64,000 nucleotides of DNA from Agromyces seonyuensis (lineage in GTDB: Bacteria; Actinomycetota; Actinomycetes; Actinomycetales; Microbacteriaceae). The DNA lies in NCBI RefSeq assembly GCF_009789225.1, contig NZ_WSTA01000003.1, positions 26,202 through 90,201 on the forward strand. The letters are read 5' to 3'. Below the pieces are notes generated by a model, which was not told where the DNA came from, did not search any database, and saw only the letters and a program-made list of their open reading frames with translations. Both the position numbers and the translations under genes were made by a program. Below, piece by piece: positions 7,827-16,393 of the stretch. Numbering within the stretch: the first letter of the stretch is position 1; each line of letters opens with the position of its first letter.

Positions 7827-9101
7827 TTAGAGCGTCGGCAGCAGTTGGGCGACCGCGAAGATCGCGAGCCCCGCGAGCGCGCCGACGACCGTGCCGTTCA
7901 AGCGGATGTACTGCAGGTCGCGGCCGACCATGAGCTCGATCTTCTCGGTCGTCTCCGCGGCATCCCAGCGCTCCACGGTGTCGACGATGATCGAGGCGAG
8001 GTCGTGCCGGTAGCGCTCGACGAGGTGCCCGGCGGCGTCGGCGATCCGGGCATCCGCGCGCGCCTGCAGGGCCTCGTCGGTCGCGAGCCGTCCGCCGAGA
8101 TCGGCCACGGCATCCTGGGCCCGTCGGCGCAGGGCGGATTCGGGGTCGGCGAGCGCGGCGAGCAGCCCCGTCTTCGCGGCGCCCCACGCCTGTCCGGCGA
8201 GCTCGCGCACGCGCGGGCTGTCGAAGACGGCCGACTTGGCGTCCTCGAACCGTCCGCCGGTGCCGGGGTCGTGCTGGAGCCGGTCGGCGAGCCGGGCGAG
8301 GTACCCGTCGATCGCCCGGCGCGCGGGATGCGCGGGGTCGGCCTGCACGGCCGCGACGAACTTGACCGCCTCCGAGTAGACGGTGTCGTCGACGAGGCGC
8401 TGCGCGACCCCCGGCACCCACGACGGCAGTCGCCGCGACACGAGTCCCTCGAACGCCGTGCGGTTGCCCGCCAGCCACCCTGCGGCGCTGTCGACGGCGA
8501 GGTCGACGGCACCCTCATGGGCGCGGGCATCCACCACACGCTCGAGCCAACCGCCGAGCGAGGGCGCCCAGTCGGGACCGACGAGGTGCTCGCGCGCGAG
8601 CCGCTCGAGCACGTCCTGCATCTCGTCGTCGCCGAGGGCGCGCAGCACCCCCGATGCCATCGTGGAGGCCTCGTCGACGACCCGCGCGGCGTTCGCCGGC
8701 TGCACGAGCCACTCCCCCGCACGCCGCGCCACCGAGGTCTGCGTTAGCTTGGCCCGCACGACCTCCTCCGAGAGGAAGTTGGTCTCGACGAACTCCCCGA
8801 GGGTGCGGCCGATCTCGTCCTTGCGGGTCGGGATGATCGCGGTGTGCGGGATCGGCAGCCCGAGCGGATGCCGGAAGAGCGCGGTCACGGCGAACCAGTC
8901 GGCGAGCGCGCCGACCATGCCGCCCTCGGCCGCCGCCCGCACGTACGCGAGCCACGGCACCTGCTCCTGCAGCACGAACGCGACGGCGAAGACCACGGCG
9001 AGCGCGACGAGCGCCCCGAGGGCGACGGACTTCATGCGCCGCAGACCGCGCCGCCGCGCCTGGTCGGCGGGGCTCAGCAGTGCGGTCGGGGTGCGCGCCA
9101 T
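7827..9101 (-). CDS. DUF445 domain-containing membrane protein
   Basis: A 424-residue protein of the DUF445 family. There is one membrane helix near the N-terminus (SVALGALVALAVVFAVAFVL) and one at the C-terminus (TVVGALAGLAIFAVAQLL), with a long helical domain between. The family signature GGMVGALADWFAVTALFRHP and IPHTAIIPTRKDEIGRTLGEF lies at about residues 57-105. The role of the family is unknown; YheB of Bacillus is a relative. The start at ATG 9101 precedes a short polar leader (MARTPTALLSPADQARRRG) and fits the family; the upstream in-frame extension is low-complexity. Confidence 0.85.
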   Translation of the reverse strand: MARTPTALLSPADQARRRGLRRMKSVALGALVALAVVFAVAFVLQEQVPWLAYVRAAAEGGMVGALADWFAVTALFRHPLGLPIPHTAIIPTRKDEIGRTLGEFVETNFLSEEVVRAKLTQTSVARRAGEWLVQPANAARVVDEASTMASGVLRALGDDEMQDVLERLAREHLVGPDWAPSLGGWLERVVDARAHEGAVDLAVDSAAGWLAGNRTAFEGLVSRRLPSWVPGVAQRLVDDTVYSEAVKFVAAVQADPAHPARRAIDGYLARLADRLQHDPGTGGRFEDAKSAVFDSPRVRELAGQAWGAAKTGLLAALADPESALRRRAQDAVADLGGRLATDEALQARADARIADAAGHLVERYRHDLASIIVDTVERWDAAETTEKIELMVGRDLQYIRLNGTVVGALAGLAIFAVAQLLPTL

Positions 9102-9230
9102 ACGGGCATCCTCGCACCGACGCCGCCGCGCGCCCCGCCCGCGCCCCGGCCGGCCGCCGGGCCACCCTGAACCGCCGCGCACCCCGGGCCGTCCTCCCGC
9201 ACCCGCCGCTGCCGCTCCACCTCTTCACCT

Positions 9231-9275
9231 GTTGCGCCAGAAATGGTGGCGCAGACACGGAGAAGGTGGCGCAGT
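9231..9275. repeat. Small TTGCGCCA inverted-repeat element
   Basis: GTTGCGCCA at 9231-9239 is followed by TGGCGCA at about 9246-9252 and again at 9267-9273. The first two copies form an inverted repeat with a 6-base loop. The same 9-mer recurs in a 2+2 arrangement at 32652-32716. It lies in the leader of the gene at 9316. Function is unknown. Confidence 0.45.
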
Positions 9276-9315
9276 TGGGAGGCCGACCGCCACGGGCGCG
9301 CGATAGCGTGCCGCC

Positions 9316-9981
9316 ATGCGCGCGAGCGAGGTCGACGGGCGGGATGCCCGGTGGGAGCGGTCGTCCGCGCGGTACCGGCTGCACGTCTACCGCGGGGCGG
9401 GCGGAGCCCTCACCGAGATCGACTTCGAGGATGCCTCGCTCGAGGACGTGCTCGATTCGGGCGCGGTCTTCGGGCGCGACGGTGCGATCTGGTCGCTCGC
9501 GCTCGTCGTGGATGACTCGGCCGACGGCCGTGGGCTGGTCTGGCTCTCGGGCTGGGACTACCACGGGACCCCCGGCACGCCCGTCGAGCGGCGCGGCCGG
9601 GCGCGGATGCAGGACCGCTACCTGATGGCGGAGTCGACGCAGGGGCGGCCGGTCGTGCTGCCCGACGGACGTCGGGTGATCCGCCTGTTCCCGGATGCCG
9701 GGCACGACCAGCCGCTCTGGGAGAGCTTCGCCGACCGGTATACGCTCACCGGGGCCGATCTCGGGGTGTCCGCCGACCTCGAGGCGCGGCTGCGCGCCTG
9801 GCGCGACGACTGGGAGACGGCGGTCGCCCCGGCCTGGCACGGGGTCGACGACTCGGCTGCGCCGGACGACGCCTGGTACGACCGCGGGTACGCGCTCGCG
9901 ACGGAACTCCAGGCTGAACTCGGCGACGGCTTCGAGGTGCGCCCGGACTTCGACCGCCGCAGTCTCCCGCTGGTCGAGTAG
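9316..9981 (+). CDS. Hypothetical protein ending in repeat-encoded VE
   Basis: A 221-residue soluble, acidic protein with no family I recognise. It starts MRASEVDGRDARWERSSARY at ATG 9316 and is rich in Trp, Asp and Gly; there is no signal peptide or membrane segment. The last residues (SLPLVE) and the TAG stop are encoded by the first copy of the repeat element that begins at 9972 (GGTCGAGTAG). The native C-terminus was therefore probably replaced or extended when the element arrived. It converges on the zinc dehydrogenase gene across the repeat block. Confidence 0.65.
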   Translation: MRASEVDGRDARWERSSARYRLHVYRGAGGALTEIDFEDASLEDVLDSGAVFGRDGAIWSLALVVDDSADGRGLVWLSGWDYHGTPGTPVERRGRARMQDRYLMAESTQGRPVVLPDGRRVIRLFPDAGHDQPLWESFADRYTLTGADLGVSADLEARLRAWRDDWETAVAPAWHGVDDSAAPDDAWYDRGYALATELQAELGDGFEVRPDFDRRSLPLVE

Positions 9982-10128
9982 CGACGAAGGAGCGTATCGA
10001 GACCCGGCAACGGACCTTCCGGAGCCCGGAGCACACGTCACCCGGTCTCGATACGCTTCGCTACTCGACCAACGGAGGGGGTTGCTTCGCTACTCGACCA
10101 GCGGAGGGGGTTGCTTCGCTACTCGACC
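9972..10128. repeat. Intergenic inverted repeat element, locus A
   Basis: One full forward copy (GGTCGAGTAG, core CGACGAAGGAGC, GTATCGAGACC) at 9972-10004, then an inverted copy starting GGTCTCGATACG near 10054, then two further half-copies ending CTACTCGACC. The block fills most of the 195-base gap between two convergent genes and can fold as a long hairpin. The upstream gene takes its stop codon from it. Confidence 0.9.
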
Positions 10129-10176
10129 AACGGAGGACGACGGCGACGGGGCATCCTGATTCGGGTCGTCAGGACG

Positions 10177-11196
10177 TCAGTCGAAGACGACCGTGACCTT
10201 GTCGGCGGCGCCGGGGGTCGCGGCGACCTCGAGCGCGTGGAGCACGTCGACAGCCGGGAAGCGGTCGCTGATGATGAGCGCGTACTTCTCCCAGTTGGCG
10301 ATGATGTCGTCGGTGACCTCGAAGATCTCGGTCGGGTAGCCCATCGACATGATGATCTCGATCTCGGTCGTGAGCAGCGTGCCGAAATCGACCTCGACGG
10401 GCTTCTTGTGCACGGCGGGGATGACGAGGCGGGCGCCCTGCTTGGCGAGCCCGAAGACCGTCGTCGGGATGACGGGGGCGCCGGCCGCGTCGATGAACAC
10501 GTCGACGTCGGGACGCACCCCGCGCTGGCCGAGGACGGCGGGGGCCTCGCCGAAGAGTTCGATCAGGCGCGCGGCGACGTCCTCCTCACCGGAGTTCACG
10601 ACTGCGTCGGCCCCGACCTGGAGCGCCTTCTCGAGCCGGCTCGGCAGGAGGTCGACGACGACGACCTTCGCGACGCCCTTCGACTTGAGCCCGAGCAGGG
10701 CGCCGAGGCCGATCGGGCCGGCGCCGAACACCACGGCGTGCTCGCCCGCGGCGGCGCGCGACCGGTTCACGGCGTGGAGGGCGACGGCCATGGGCTCGTT
10801 GAGCGCTGCGACGTCGAAGGGGATGTGGTCGGGGATGACGCGGAACTGCACGCCGGGCTTCGCGTCGTAGATCGCCACGATCGGCGAGAACGCGCCCTGC
10901 GCCCCGCCCGAGCCGAGCAGGCCGTCGGTGAAGCGCATGGTGTCGAGCACGACGTGGTCGCCGACCTTCGCGCCCATCACGTTCTCGCCGACGAACGCGA
11001 TCTCGCCCGCGGGCTCGTGCCCGAGCGGGGTCGCGCCCTGCCGCGGCGGGATGCCGCCGTACATCGTGTACGTGTGGTCGCTGCCGCAGATGCCGCAGGC
11101 GCGGATGCGCACGAGGACGTCGTTCGGGCCGGCCTGGGGCTCGTCGACCTCGACGATCGCGGTGGTGCCGGGGCCGGTGACGTGGACTGCCTGCAT
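10177..11196 (-). CDS. Zinc-dependent alcohol/polyol dehydrogenase (MDR family)
   Basis: A 339-residue medium-chain dehydrogenase. The catalytic zinc region is CGICGSDHTYTMYGG near residue 37 with GHEPAGEIAFVG near 58. The cofactor motif GAGPIGLGALLGLK lies near residue 156, and VVVVDLLPSRLEKA gives the end of beta-2, whose Asp favours NAD+. The four-cysteine structural zinc loop is not evident, as in sorbitol-type or threonine-type dehydrogenases with only a catalytic metal. I chose ATG 11196, preceded by GGAAGGGAAG, instead of the ATG at 11232. It is divergent from a LacI regulator that probably controls it, which suggests a sugar or polyol substrate. Confidence 0.8.
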   Translation of the reverse strand: MQAVHVTGPGTTAIVEVDEPQAGPNDVLVRIRACGICGSDHTYTMYGGIPPRQGATPLGHEPAGEIAFVGENVMGAKVGDHVVLDTMRFTDGLLGSGGAQGAFSPIVAIYDAKPGVQFRVIPDHIPFDVAALNEPMAVALHAVNRSRAAAGEHAVVFGAGPIGLGALLGLKSKGVAKVVVVDLLPSRLEKALQVGADAVVNSGEEDVAARLIELFGEAPAVLGQRGVRPDVDVFIDAAGAPVIPTTVFGLAKQGARLVIPAVHKKPVEVDFGTLLTTEIEIIMSMGYPTEIFEVTDDIIANWEKYALIISDRFPAVDVLHALEVAATPGAADKVTVVFD

Positions 11197-11259
11197 GGTG
11201 CTTCCCTTCCGGGCGACCGGGGCTCCCGGCATCCTCGCCGGTGCTCGAGTCGCTCGATC

Positions 11260-11275
11260 ACTAAATCGAATTAGT
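11260..11275. promoter_or_regulatory. Probable LacI-family operator
   Basis: Near-perfect 16-base palindrome ACTAAATCGAATTAGT with a central CG, the form typical of LacI/GalR operators. It is AT-rich in a GC-rich context and lies between the divergent dehydrogenase (start 11196) and lacI-type gene (start 11331). Confidence 0.6.
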
Positions 11276-11330
11276 AGGAGAGTCTAGTCTGGATGCTGCC
11301 GAGCGTCGGCTGGGAATCGGGGAGAAGCGC

Positions 11331-12278
11331 ATGGCTGCGAAGCGCGTGACGATGAAGGATGTGGCGCGCGCCTCGGGCGTCTCGGCGTCGACCGTGTCGT
11401 TCGTGCTCAACGACGCCCCGGGTCAGACCATCCCGGATGCCACCCGCGAACGCGTGCGGCGGGCCGCCGCGGAGCTCGGCTACGTGCCGCACGGCCTCGC
11501 GCGGGCGCTGCGCGAAGGCTCGAGCCGCATCGTCGTGCTCAACGTCGCCCGCCTCCCCCGCGACGGCGTCGCCCTCGCCGGCTTCATCGGCGGGCTCTCC
11601 GACGAGCTCGCCGAGCACGGGCACACGCTGCTCGTGCGCTACCGCGACGCCCCGGACGACGCCGACCCCGTGCTCGCGGCCATCTCGCCGCGCGCGGTGC
11701 TCGACCTCGACCGCGTCTACTTCGACGACGAGCCCGAGCTCGCCGACGGCGGCTGGGTCGACGGACTCGCGGCCCACACGGCGGTGCAGCTGCGGCACCT
11801 CGTCGGCGCCGGGCACCGGAGCATCGCCTTCGCGCTGCGCGGCGACGAGCGCCTCAGCCGGCTCGGGGCCCTCCGCTTCGACTACGCGCGCGACGCCGCG
11901 GCCGAGGCCGGCCTGCCGGCGCTCGTCCCCGTCGCGGTCGGGCACCCCGCCGCCGCCCACGACCGCGACGCCCTCGCCGCACTGCTCGCCGAGCATCCCG
12001 AGATCACGGCCGTCGCGGGCGTCGACGACGAGGCGGCCATGCGCGTGCTCGCGGCCGCCCGCGCACTCGGCCTCGCGGTGCCCGATCGGCTCGCGGTCAT
12101 CGGCTTCGACGAGACGCCGTTCGCCGAACTCGCCGAGCCCCCGCTGACCACGGTGCGCATCGACACCGCGGCCTTCGGCCGGCGCGCGGCCCGCGAGCTG
12201 CTCGGCCTGCCCGCCGCGACGGATGACCGCGGGTCGGCCTCGCTCGCGGCGACGGTCATCCGGCGCGAGTCGGCCTGA
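11331..12278 (+). CDS. LacI family transcriptional regulator
   Basis: A 315-residue regulator. The N-terminal helix-turn-helix is VTMKDVARASGVSASTVSFV at residues 6-25, followed by the hinge GYVPHGLARALREG. The rest is a periplasmic-binding-protein-like ligand domain; it ends with the usual dimer elements VIGFDETPFAELAEPPLTTV. Members bind a sugar or related effector and release an operator palindrome with a central CG, such as the one at 11260-11275. The divergent dehydrogenase is the likely target. The start is the ATG at 11331, 18 bases before an internal Met. Confidence 0.85.
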   Translation: MAAKRVTMKDVARASGVSASTVSFVLNDAPGQTIPDATRERVRRAAAELGYVPHGLARALREGSSRIVVLNVARLPRDGVALAGFIGGLSDELAEHGHTLLVRYRDAPDDADPVLAAISPRAVLDLDRVYFDDEPELADGGWVDGLAAHTAVQLRHLVGAGHRSIAFALRGDERLSRLGALRFDYARDAAAEAGLPALVPVAVGHPAAAHDRDALAALLAEHPEITAVAGVDDEAAMRVLAAARALGLAVPDRLAVIGFDETPFAELAEPPLTTVRIDTAAFGRRAARELLGLPAATDDRGSASLAATVIRRESA

Positions 12279-12287
12279 AGCCCCGTC

Positions 12288-12426
12288 GGTCGAGTCGGCG
12301 CGCCAGCGCCGTATCGAGACCCGGCACGGCGCCTCACGCGGTCTCGATACGCTTCGCTACTCGACCGACGAGACCTTCGCTACTCGACCGACGAGACCTT
12401 CGTTACTCGACCAGCGCTACTCGACC
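12288..12426. repeat. Intergenic inverted repeat element, locus B
   Basis: Forward copy of the GC-core type (GGTCGAGTCGGCGCGCCAGC, then GTATCGAGACC) at 12288-12322, an inverted copy GGTCTCGATACGCTTCGCTA near 12339, then three more half-copies ending ACTCGACC. It fills the gap between convergent lacI-type and gyrI-like genes. The minus-strand gene ends inside it (PSVE-stop). Confidence 0.9.
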
Positions 12427-13055
12427 GACGGGCGCACCGGCTGGCGCAGGATCGTGCGCAGCTTCTCGGGAGCGGCGCGGCGCGGGTCGCCGAGGTAGAC
12501 CTCGTGGTGGAGGCCGTCGAACGCGAGACCGCGCTCCGGCATGACCTCGTCGTGCAGCCGCGCGAGCGTCGGCGCTTCGTCGTCGTACGGGCCGACGTGC
12601 AGGATCTGGAGCGAGCGCCCCTCAGTCCAGCGCCGCAGTTCGAGGCGTGCGAGCGGTTCGGCGAGCTCGGGCTTCTTCGTCGCGACCGCGGCCACGGCCG
12701 CCTCGAACGCCGCCGCGTCGACGTGCGCCGGTTGCAGGATGAGCATCGTCCAGTCCCACTCGGTCTTGCGTCCCCGGGTGAACACGCTCGGGTCCGCCGC
12801 ATCCCAGAGCCCCTCGAGCGGCGCGACCGTCCAGTCGGGGCCGCCGGAGCGCTTGCTCGTCATCTTCAGCGAGTACGAGACCGCGTAGAGCGCGCCGACC
12901 GCCTCGGCGTACGCGGGAGCCGTGTTGGGATCGCCGTGCCCGGCGAGCGCGAGGTGCGTCAGCTCCGGCACGTCGACCTCGACGAAGTCGGCCGTCGGCG
13001 CCGTGAACAGGGCGCGGTGCTCGCGCGTGAGGTCGAGCTTCGTCGGTGCGGCCAT
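12417..13055 (-). CDS. GyrI-like small-molecule-binding domain protein
   Basis: A 212-residue soluble protein of the GyrI-like/SHS2 ligand-binding group. Family marks are VDVPELTHLALAGHGDPNTA near residue 27, KTEWDWTMLILQPAHVDA near 98 and SLQILHVGPYDDEAPTLARL near 148, with DGLHHEVYLGDPRRAAPEKL near the end. These proteins bind or hydrolyse small organic molecules; the actual ligand is unknown. The last residues, PSVE, and the TAG stop come from the neighbouring repeat element. No DNA-binding domain is fused to it. Confidence 0.75.
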   Translation of the reverse strand: MAAPTKLDLTREHRALFTAPTADFVEVDVPELTHLALAGHGDPNTAPAYAEAVGALYAVSYSLKMTSKRSGGPDWTVAPLEGLWDAADPSVFTRGRKTEWDWTMLILQPAHVDAAAFEAAVAAVATKKPELAEPLARLELRRWTEGRSLQILHVGPYDDEAPTLARLHDEVMPERGLAFDGLHHEVYLGDPRRAAPEKLRTILRQPVRPSVE

Positions 13056-13087
13056 CCTCCGACGCTACTGAGCGGCGGACGAGCCGG

Positions 13088-13486
13088 CTACTCGCCCGGG
13101 TGCGACGCCGGATGGGTCGAGGGCGACGAGTGGAGCGAGAGGATGAGCCCCGCGATGTCGCGCACGAGCTCGAGGGGCAGCGGCTTCGAGTACGGGAGCT
13201 CGACGGTGTCGGTCTTCGAGCGCCAGGGCGCGATCTCCTCCTCGAGCGCTCCCTCGGCACGCGGCACGGGGTAGAGCCCGATGTGGTGCTTCCACCCGGC
13301 GAAGTGCATCCAGTACCGACCCCGCACCTCGATCGCGGGCATCCCGTAGCGGAGCTTCTCGGGCGAACCGGGGAGCACGTCGTGGATCGCGTCGCGCACG
13401 GCGATCAGTCGGCCGGCGACCTCCGGCGGGAACCCGGCGATGTACTCGTCGACGTTGGAGGGCTTGGCGGCGACCATGCGCGTCAC
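13088..13486 (-). CDS. DUF1801 family protein
   Basis: A 132-residue soluble protein of the DUF1801 (YdhG/iron-chaperone-like) family. The pattern is NVDEYIAGFPPEVAGRLIAV at residues 11-30, KLRYGMPAIEVRGRYWMHFA near 44 and KHHIGLYPVPRA near 66, then KTDTVELPYSKPLPLELVRD. Function is unknown despite the chaperone label used for some members. A second Met four codons in (13477) is an equally good start. The gene is downstream of the GyrI-like gene's opposite end and shares its direction, but the 33-base gap and order do not establish an operon. Confidence 0.7.
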   Translation of the reverse strand: MTRMVAAKPSNVDEYIAGFPPEVAGRLIAVRDAIHDVLPGSPEKLRYGMPAIEVRGRYWMHFAGWKHHIGLYPVPRAEGALEEEIAPWRSKTDTVELPYSKPLPLELVRDIAGLILSLHSSPSTHPASHPGE

Positions 13487-13600
13487 CGTAGCCGTCCCGC
13501 GCGCCCGCCGCGAGGCATCCGGCCCGACCCGTCACAACCGGTCGACCGCTGCGGGCCGACCGGGCGATGCGGCGTCGGGCCCGGCGGGTAGGCTCGCGGG

Positions 13601-14122
13601 GTGGCTGAACTGAGCGATCTCTGGCGGGCGCCGCGCCGTGACGTGCGCGGCATGAAAGAGCAGCTCGCTGCCCTCGAACCGGGCACGCTCGTCGCCGCGA
13701 AGTTCGAGAACCCGCGCTACGGACGATGGATCGTCGAGGGCGAGCTCAAGCGCTCGAGCGCCGGCGACTTCACCGTCGCAGGCTCCCCGATCGGCTCCGC
13801 GAAGGCGCCGGACGGCTCCCTCCTCTCGATCACGGTGCTCGAGGAACCCGCTTCGGTGACGCCGAGCGAGCAGGTGCCCGAGCACGGCGCCGTCGTGCGC
13901 GCCGCCGCCTTCAACGACGGCCACGGTCGCTTCTTCCTCACCGGCACCGTCGTGGAGGCGCCCGTGTTCGACGGCGCGCTGGACGGCGCGTCGATGGTCG
14001 GCGGCTGGCTCCTCGGGCATCCCGGCGTCGCCGGCATCGAGGTGCTCGCCGCGCCCGGCGAGCACGACCAACCGGTGCCCCCGCGCATCACCGCCGTCGA
14101 CGCGAGCGCGCTCGAGGTCTGA
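13601..14122 (+). CDS. Hypothetical protein
   Basis: A 173-residue soluble protein starting at GTG 13601. I do not recognise the family. The first 60 residues (ELSDLWRAPRRDVRGMKEQL and LVAAKFENPRYGRWIVEGEL) suggest a small beta-rich domain; the remainder is low in charge, with GAVVRAAAFNDGHGRFFLTG and a hydrophobic GGWLLGHPGVAG that is too short for a membrane span. It converges on the next gene, only four bases away, so the two stops are close and probably share a termination region. Confidence 0.55.
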   Translation: MAELSDLWRAPRRDVRGMKEQLAALEPGTLVAAKFENPRYGRWIVEGELKRSSAGDFTVAGSPIGSAKAPDGSLLSITVLEEPASVTPSEQVPEHGAVVRAAAFNDGHGRFFLTGTVVEAPVFDGALDGASMVGGWLLGHPGVAGIEVLAAPGEHDQPVPPRITAVDASALEV

Positions 14123-14126
14123 CGAC

Positions 14127-14588
14127 TCAGGCCGGGCCTCCCGCGGCCGCGTCGGCCGACGACGGGCGCGAGCGACGTCCGACGGCGAGTCCCGCGGCGA
14201 AGGCCAGCACGAGCGCCCCGAAGCCGAGGCAGGTCCAACCGGCGATCGAGGTCGGCGAGAGCAGCATCGGAACGAAGACGGATTCTGAGAGCGGCTGGTA
14301 CGCGAACCAGCCGAAGGAGCCGACGACGGCGGGCTGCGACTCGGCGAGCAGCACGGCGCCGCCCACTACGAGCAGACCGCCGGCGACGAGCAGCCCTACC
14401 AGCAGCTTCGAACGCGGAGCGGCAGGCCTGGGGGCGACGGAGTCCCTGCTCGGATCCTCCCATCGATCGACCTCCCCCGCGGGCGCTCCCGCGACGCGCC
14501 GCCGGTTCGTCGGGACCCGCCAACGCGGGGCGCCCGGGCGCCGCACGGGTGCGTCGATCAGCACGAAGATCCGGACGGCTCCCGCCAT
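14127..14588 (-). CDS. Hypothetical membrane protein
   Basis: A 153-residue protein with two predicted membrane segments: KLLVGLLVAGGLLVVGGAVL at about residues 61-80 and a second at about 113-136 (SIAGWTCLGFGALVLAFAAG). The first 55 residues are polar, Arg/Pro-rich and probably cytoplasmic; a start further in is possible. The family is not recognised. It is divergent from the alpha/beta hydrolase gene (46 bases between starts), so the two could share a promoter region. Confidence 0.5.
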   Translation of the reverse strand: MAGAVRIFVLIDAPVRRPGAPRWRVPTNRRRVAGAPAGEVDRWEDPSRDSVAPRPAAPRSKLLVGLLVAGGLLVVGGAVLLAESQPAVVGSFGWFAYQPLSESVFVPMLLSPTSIAGWTCLGFGALVLAFAAGLAVGRRSRPSSADAAAGGPA

Positions 14589-14634
14589 CCCGCCTAACGT
14601 CGTCGGGTCGCATCCACTTGGTTCGGGAGGTCAC

Positions 14635-15546
14635 GTGCGCGAGTCCGAGGTCCGCATCGACGCCGGCGGCGCGGTGCTCGTCGGCACGCTGTTCGAGGCG
14701 GAGGAGCCGGCCCTGGCGATCGTCATCCATGCCGCGACCGCGGTGCCGTCGCGGATCTACGCGTCGTTCGCGCGGGCGCTCGTCGAGCGCGGTGCGACGG
14801 TGCTGACCTACGACTACCGCGGTACCGGGCGCTCGGCGCGGACGCCGCGCAGCCTCGACCGCGGCGTGCGGATGCGCGACTGGATCGACCGCGACGCGGA
14901 TGCCGCGACCGACCGGCTCGCCGAACTGGCGCCCGGCCTGCCGCTCCTCGCGATCGGGCACAGCGTCGGCGCCCACGCGATCGCCCTCGGCGCCGGGCGC
15001 GGACGCCTCGACGGAGCCGTCTTCGTCTCGATGCACCTCGCCAACACGAAGCTCATCCCGGACCCGCGCGAGCGAGCGCGCGTGCGACTGCTGCTCGGCG
15101 CCGTCGCCCCCGTCGCGACGCGGGTCGTCGGCTACATGCCGGGACGCCGGTTCGGACTCGGCGAGGACCTGCCTGCCGCCGCGATGCTCGAGTGGTCGGG
15201 CTGGACGCGCAAGACCGAGTACTTCTTCGACGATCCGTCGATGGATGCCCGCCGCCGCGGTGCGGGCTACGCGATCCCGACCCTCTACGTCGGCATCGAC
15301 GACGACCCGTGGTCGACGCCGCACGGGATGGACCGCTTCGCAGCCCACCTGCCGGCGGCCCCCATCGAACGCCTCCAGTTGACGCCCGCACCCGGCTCCC
15401 CCGCCGGCCATCTCGGCTTCTTCAAGCCGACGCAGTCCGACACGCTCTGGCCGCCCGTGCTCGAGTGGGTGCAGCGGCGCGCGGCATCCGCACGCGCCGA
15501 GCGCGCCGCCCGACCTTCCGCCTCGACCGAACGGGACGCCCGATGA
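14635..15546 (+). CDS. Alpha/beta hydrolase
   Basis: A 303-residue cytoplasmic hydrolase. The nucleophile elbow is AIGHSVGAH with Ser110; TYDYRGTGRSAR near residue 58 is the typical strand-3/oxyanion region, and a C-terminal PAGHLGFF carries the likely catalytic His. It resembles the COG4757-type predicted hydrolases of unknown substrate. The start GTG 14635 follows GGGAGG at 14625-14630; frames upstream of it overlap the opposite-strand gene and are not coding. It overlaps the thioesterase gene by ATGA, so the two are translationally coupled and may act on the same acyl ester chemistry. Confidence 0.75.
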   Translation: MRESEVRIDAGGAVLVGTLFEAEEPALAIVIHAATAVPSRIYASFARALVERGATVLTYDYRGTGRSARTPRSLDRGVRMRDWIDRDADAATDRLAELAPGLPLLAIGHSVGAHAIALGAGRGRLDGAVFVSMHLANTKLIPDPRERARVRLLLGAVAPVATRVVGYMPGRRFGLGEDLPAAAMLEWSGWTRKTEYFFDDPSMDARRRGAGYAIPTLYVGIDDDPWSTPHGMDRFAAHLPAAPIERLQLTPAPGSPAGHLGFFKPTQSDTLWPPVLEWVQRRAASARAERAARPSASTERDAR

Positions 15547-16085
15547 ACCTCTACCTCCGCCTGCTGCTGCTGCGCCTGAACGCGGAGCGCCGCGGCCGCC
15601 TCGGCGTCTGGGACACCTCCCGCACGCCGTTCCGCGTCGTGCCGACCGACCTCGACCTGCTCGGGCACATGAACAACGGCAAGTACCTGACGATCATGGA
15701 CGTCGCCCGCATGGACCTCATGATCCGCTCGGGCTTCTGGAAGCGGTTGGAGGATGCCGGGTGGTACCCGGTCGTCGCCGGCCAGACGATCGCCTACCGC
15801 AAGTCGCTGCAGCCGTGGCAGCGGTTCGACGTGTACACGCGCATCCTCGGCTTCGACGAGCGCTGGGGCTACCTCGAGCAGACCTTCGTCGTCGGCTCGA
15901 CGGTCTACGCGCAGGCGATCGTGCGCAGCCGGTTCCTGAAGAAGTCGGGCGGCTCGGTCGACCACGACGAGCTCTTCGCCCTCGCGGGCGAGCACCCCGC
16001 GCACCTCGAGCTGCCCGAGTGGCTCGACGAGTGGACCGCGAACGCGGTCATCCCGAAGGAGTACGTCTCCGCGCGGGTCGAGTAG
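15543..16085 (+). CDS. Acyl-CoA thioesterase, hotdog fold
   Basis: A 180-residue thioesterase of the 4-hydroxybenzoyl-CoA thioesterase/THEM-like hotdog group. The core is FRVVPTDLDLLGHMNNGKYL at about residues 29-48, in which Asp37 and the HMNN turn are family marks, followed by AYRKSLQPWQRFDVYTRILG. It would hydrolyse acyl-CoA esters in the cytoplasm. It starts at ATG 15543, overlapping the hydrolase stop. The protein ends VSARVE-stop, and the last two residues plus TAG are given by the repeat element that starts at 16076. Confidence 0.8.
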   Translation: MNLYLRLLLLRLNAERRGRLGVWDTSRTPFRVVPTDLDLLGHMNNGKYLTIMDVARMDLMIRSGFWKRLEDAGWYPVVAGQTIAYRKSLQPWQRFDVYTRILGFDERWGYLEQTFVVGSTVYAQAIVRSRFLKKSGGSVDHDELFALAGEHPAHLELPEWLDEWTANAVIPKEYVSARVE

Positions 16086-16381
16086 CGAAGCGTATCGAGA
16101 CCGTTCGTTGGTCGAGTACACCCACGTCGGTCGAGTAGCGAAGCGTATCGAGACCCCCCTCCCCGCCGATCGAGTAGCGAAGCGTATCGAGACCCCCCGC
16201 CGGTCGAGTAGCGAAGCGTATCGAGACCCGGCTCCGTCGTACGGTCCCCTGGTCGCGATACGCTCCTTCGTCGCTACTCGACCAACGGTCGGGTCACCGG
16301 GTCTCGATACGCTCCTTCGTCGCTACTCGACCAACGGTCGGGTCACCGGGTCTCGATACGCTCCTTCGTCGCTACTCGACC
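16076..16381. repeat. Intergenic inverted repeat element, locus C
   Basis: The 307-base gap between convergent genes holds nothing else. On the left are four forward copies with the short core CGAAGC (near 16076, 16132, 16170 and 16201); on the right are three inverted copies with the longer core CGCTCCTTCGTCG, two of them joined by a 54-base direct repeat (AACGGTCGGGTCACCGGG between). Left and right halves differ in core type, so the hairpin is not fully symmetric. Confidence 0.9.
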
Positions 16382-16393
16382 AGCGAGGGTGCC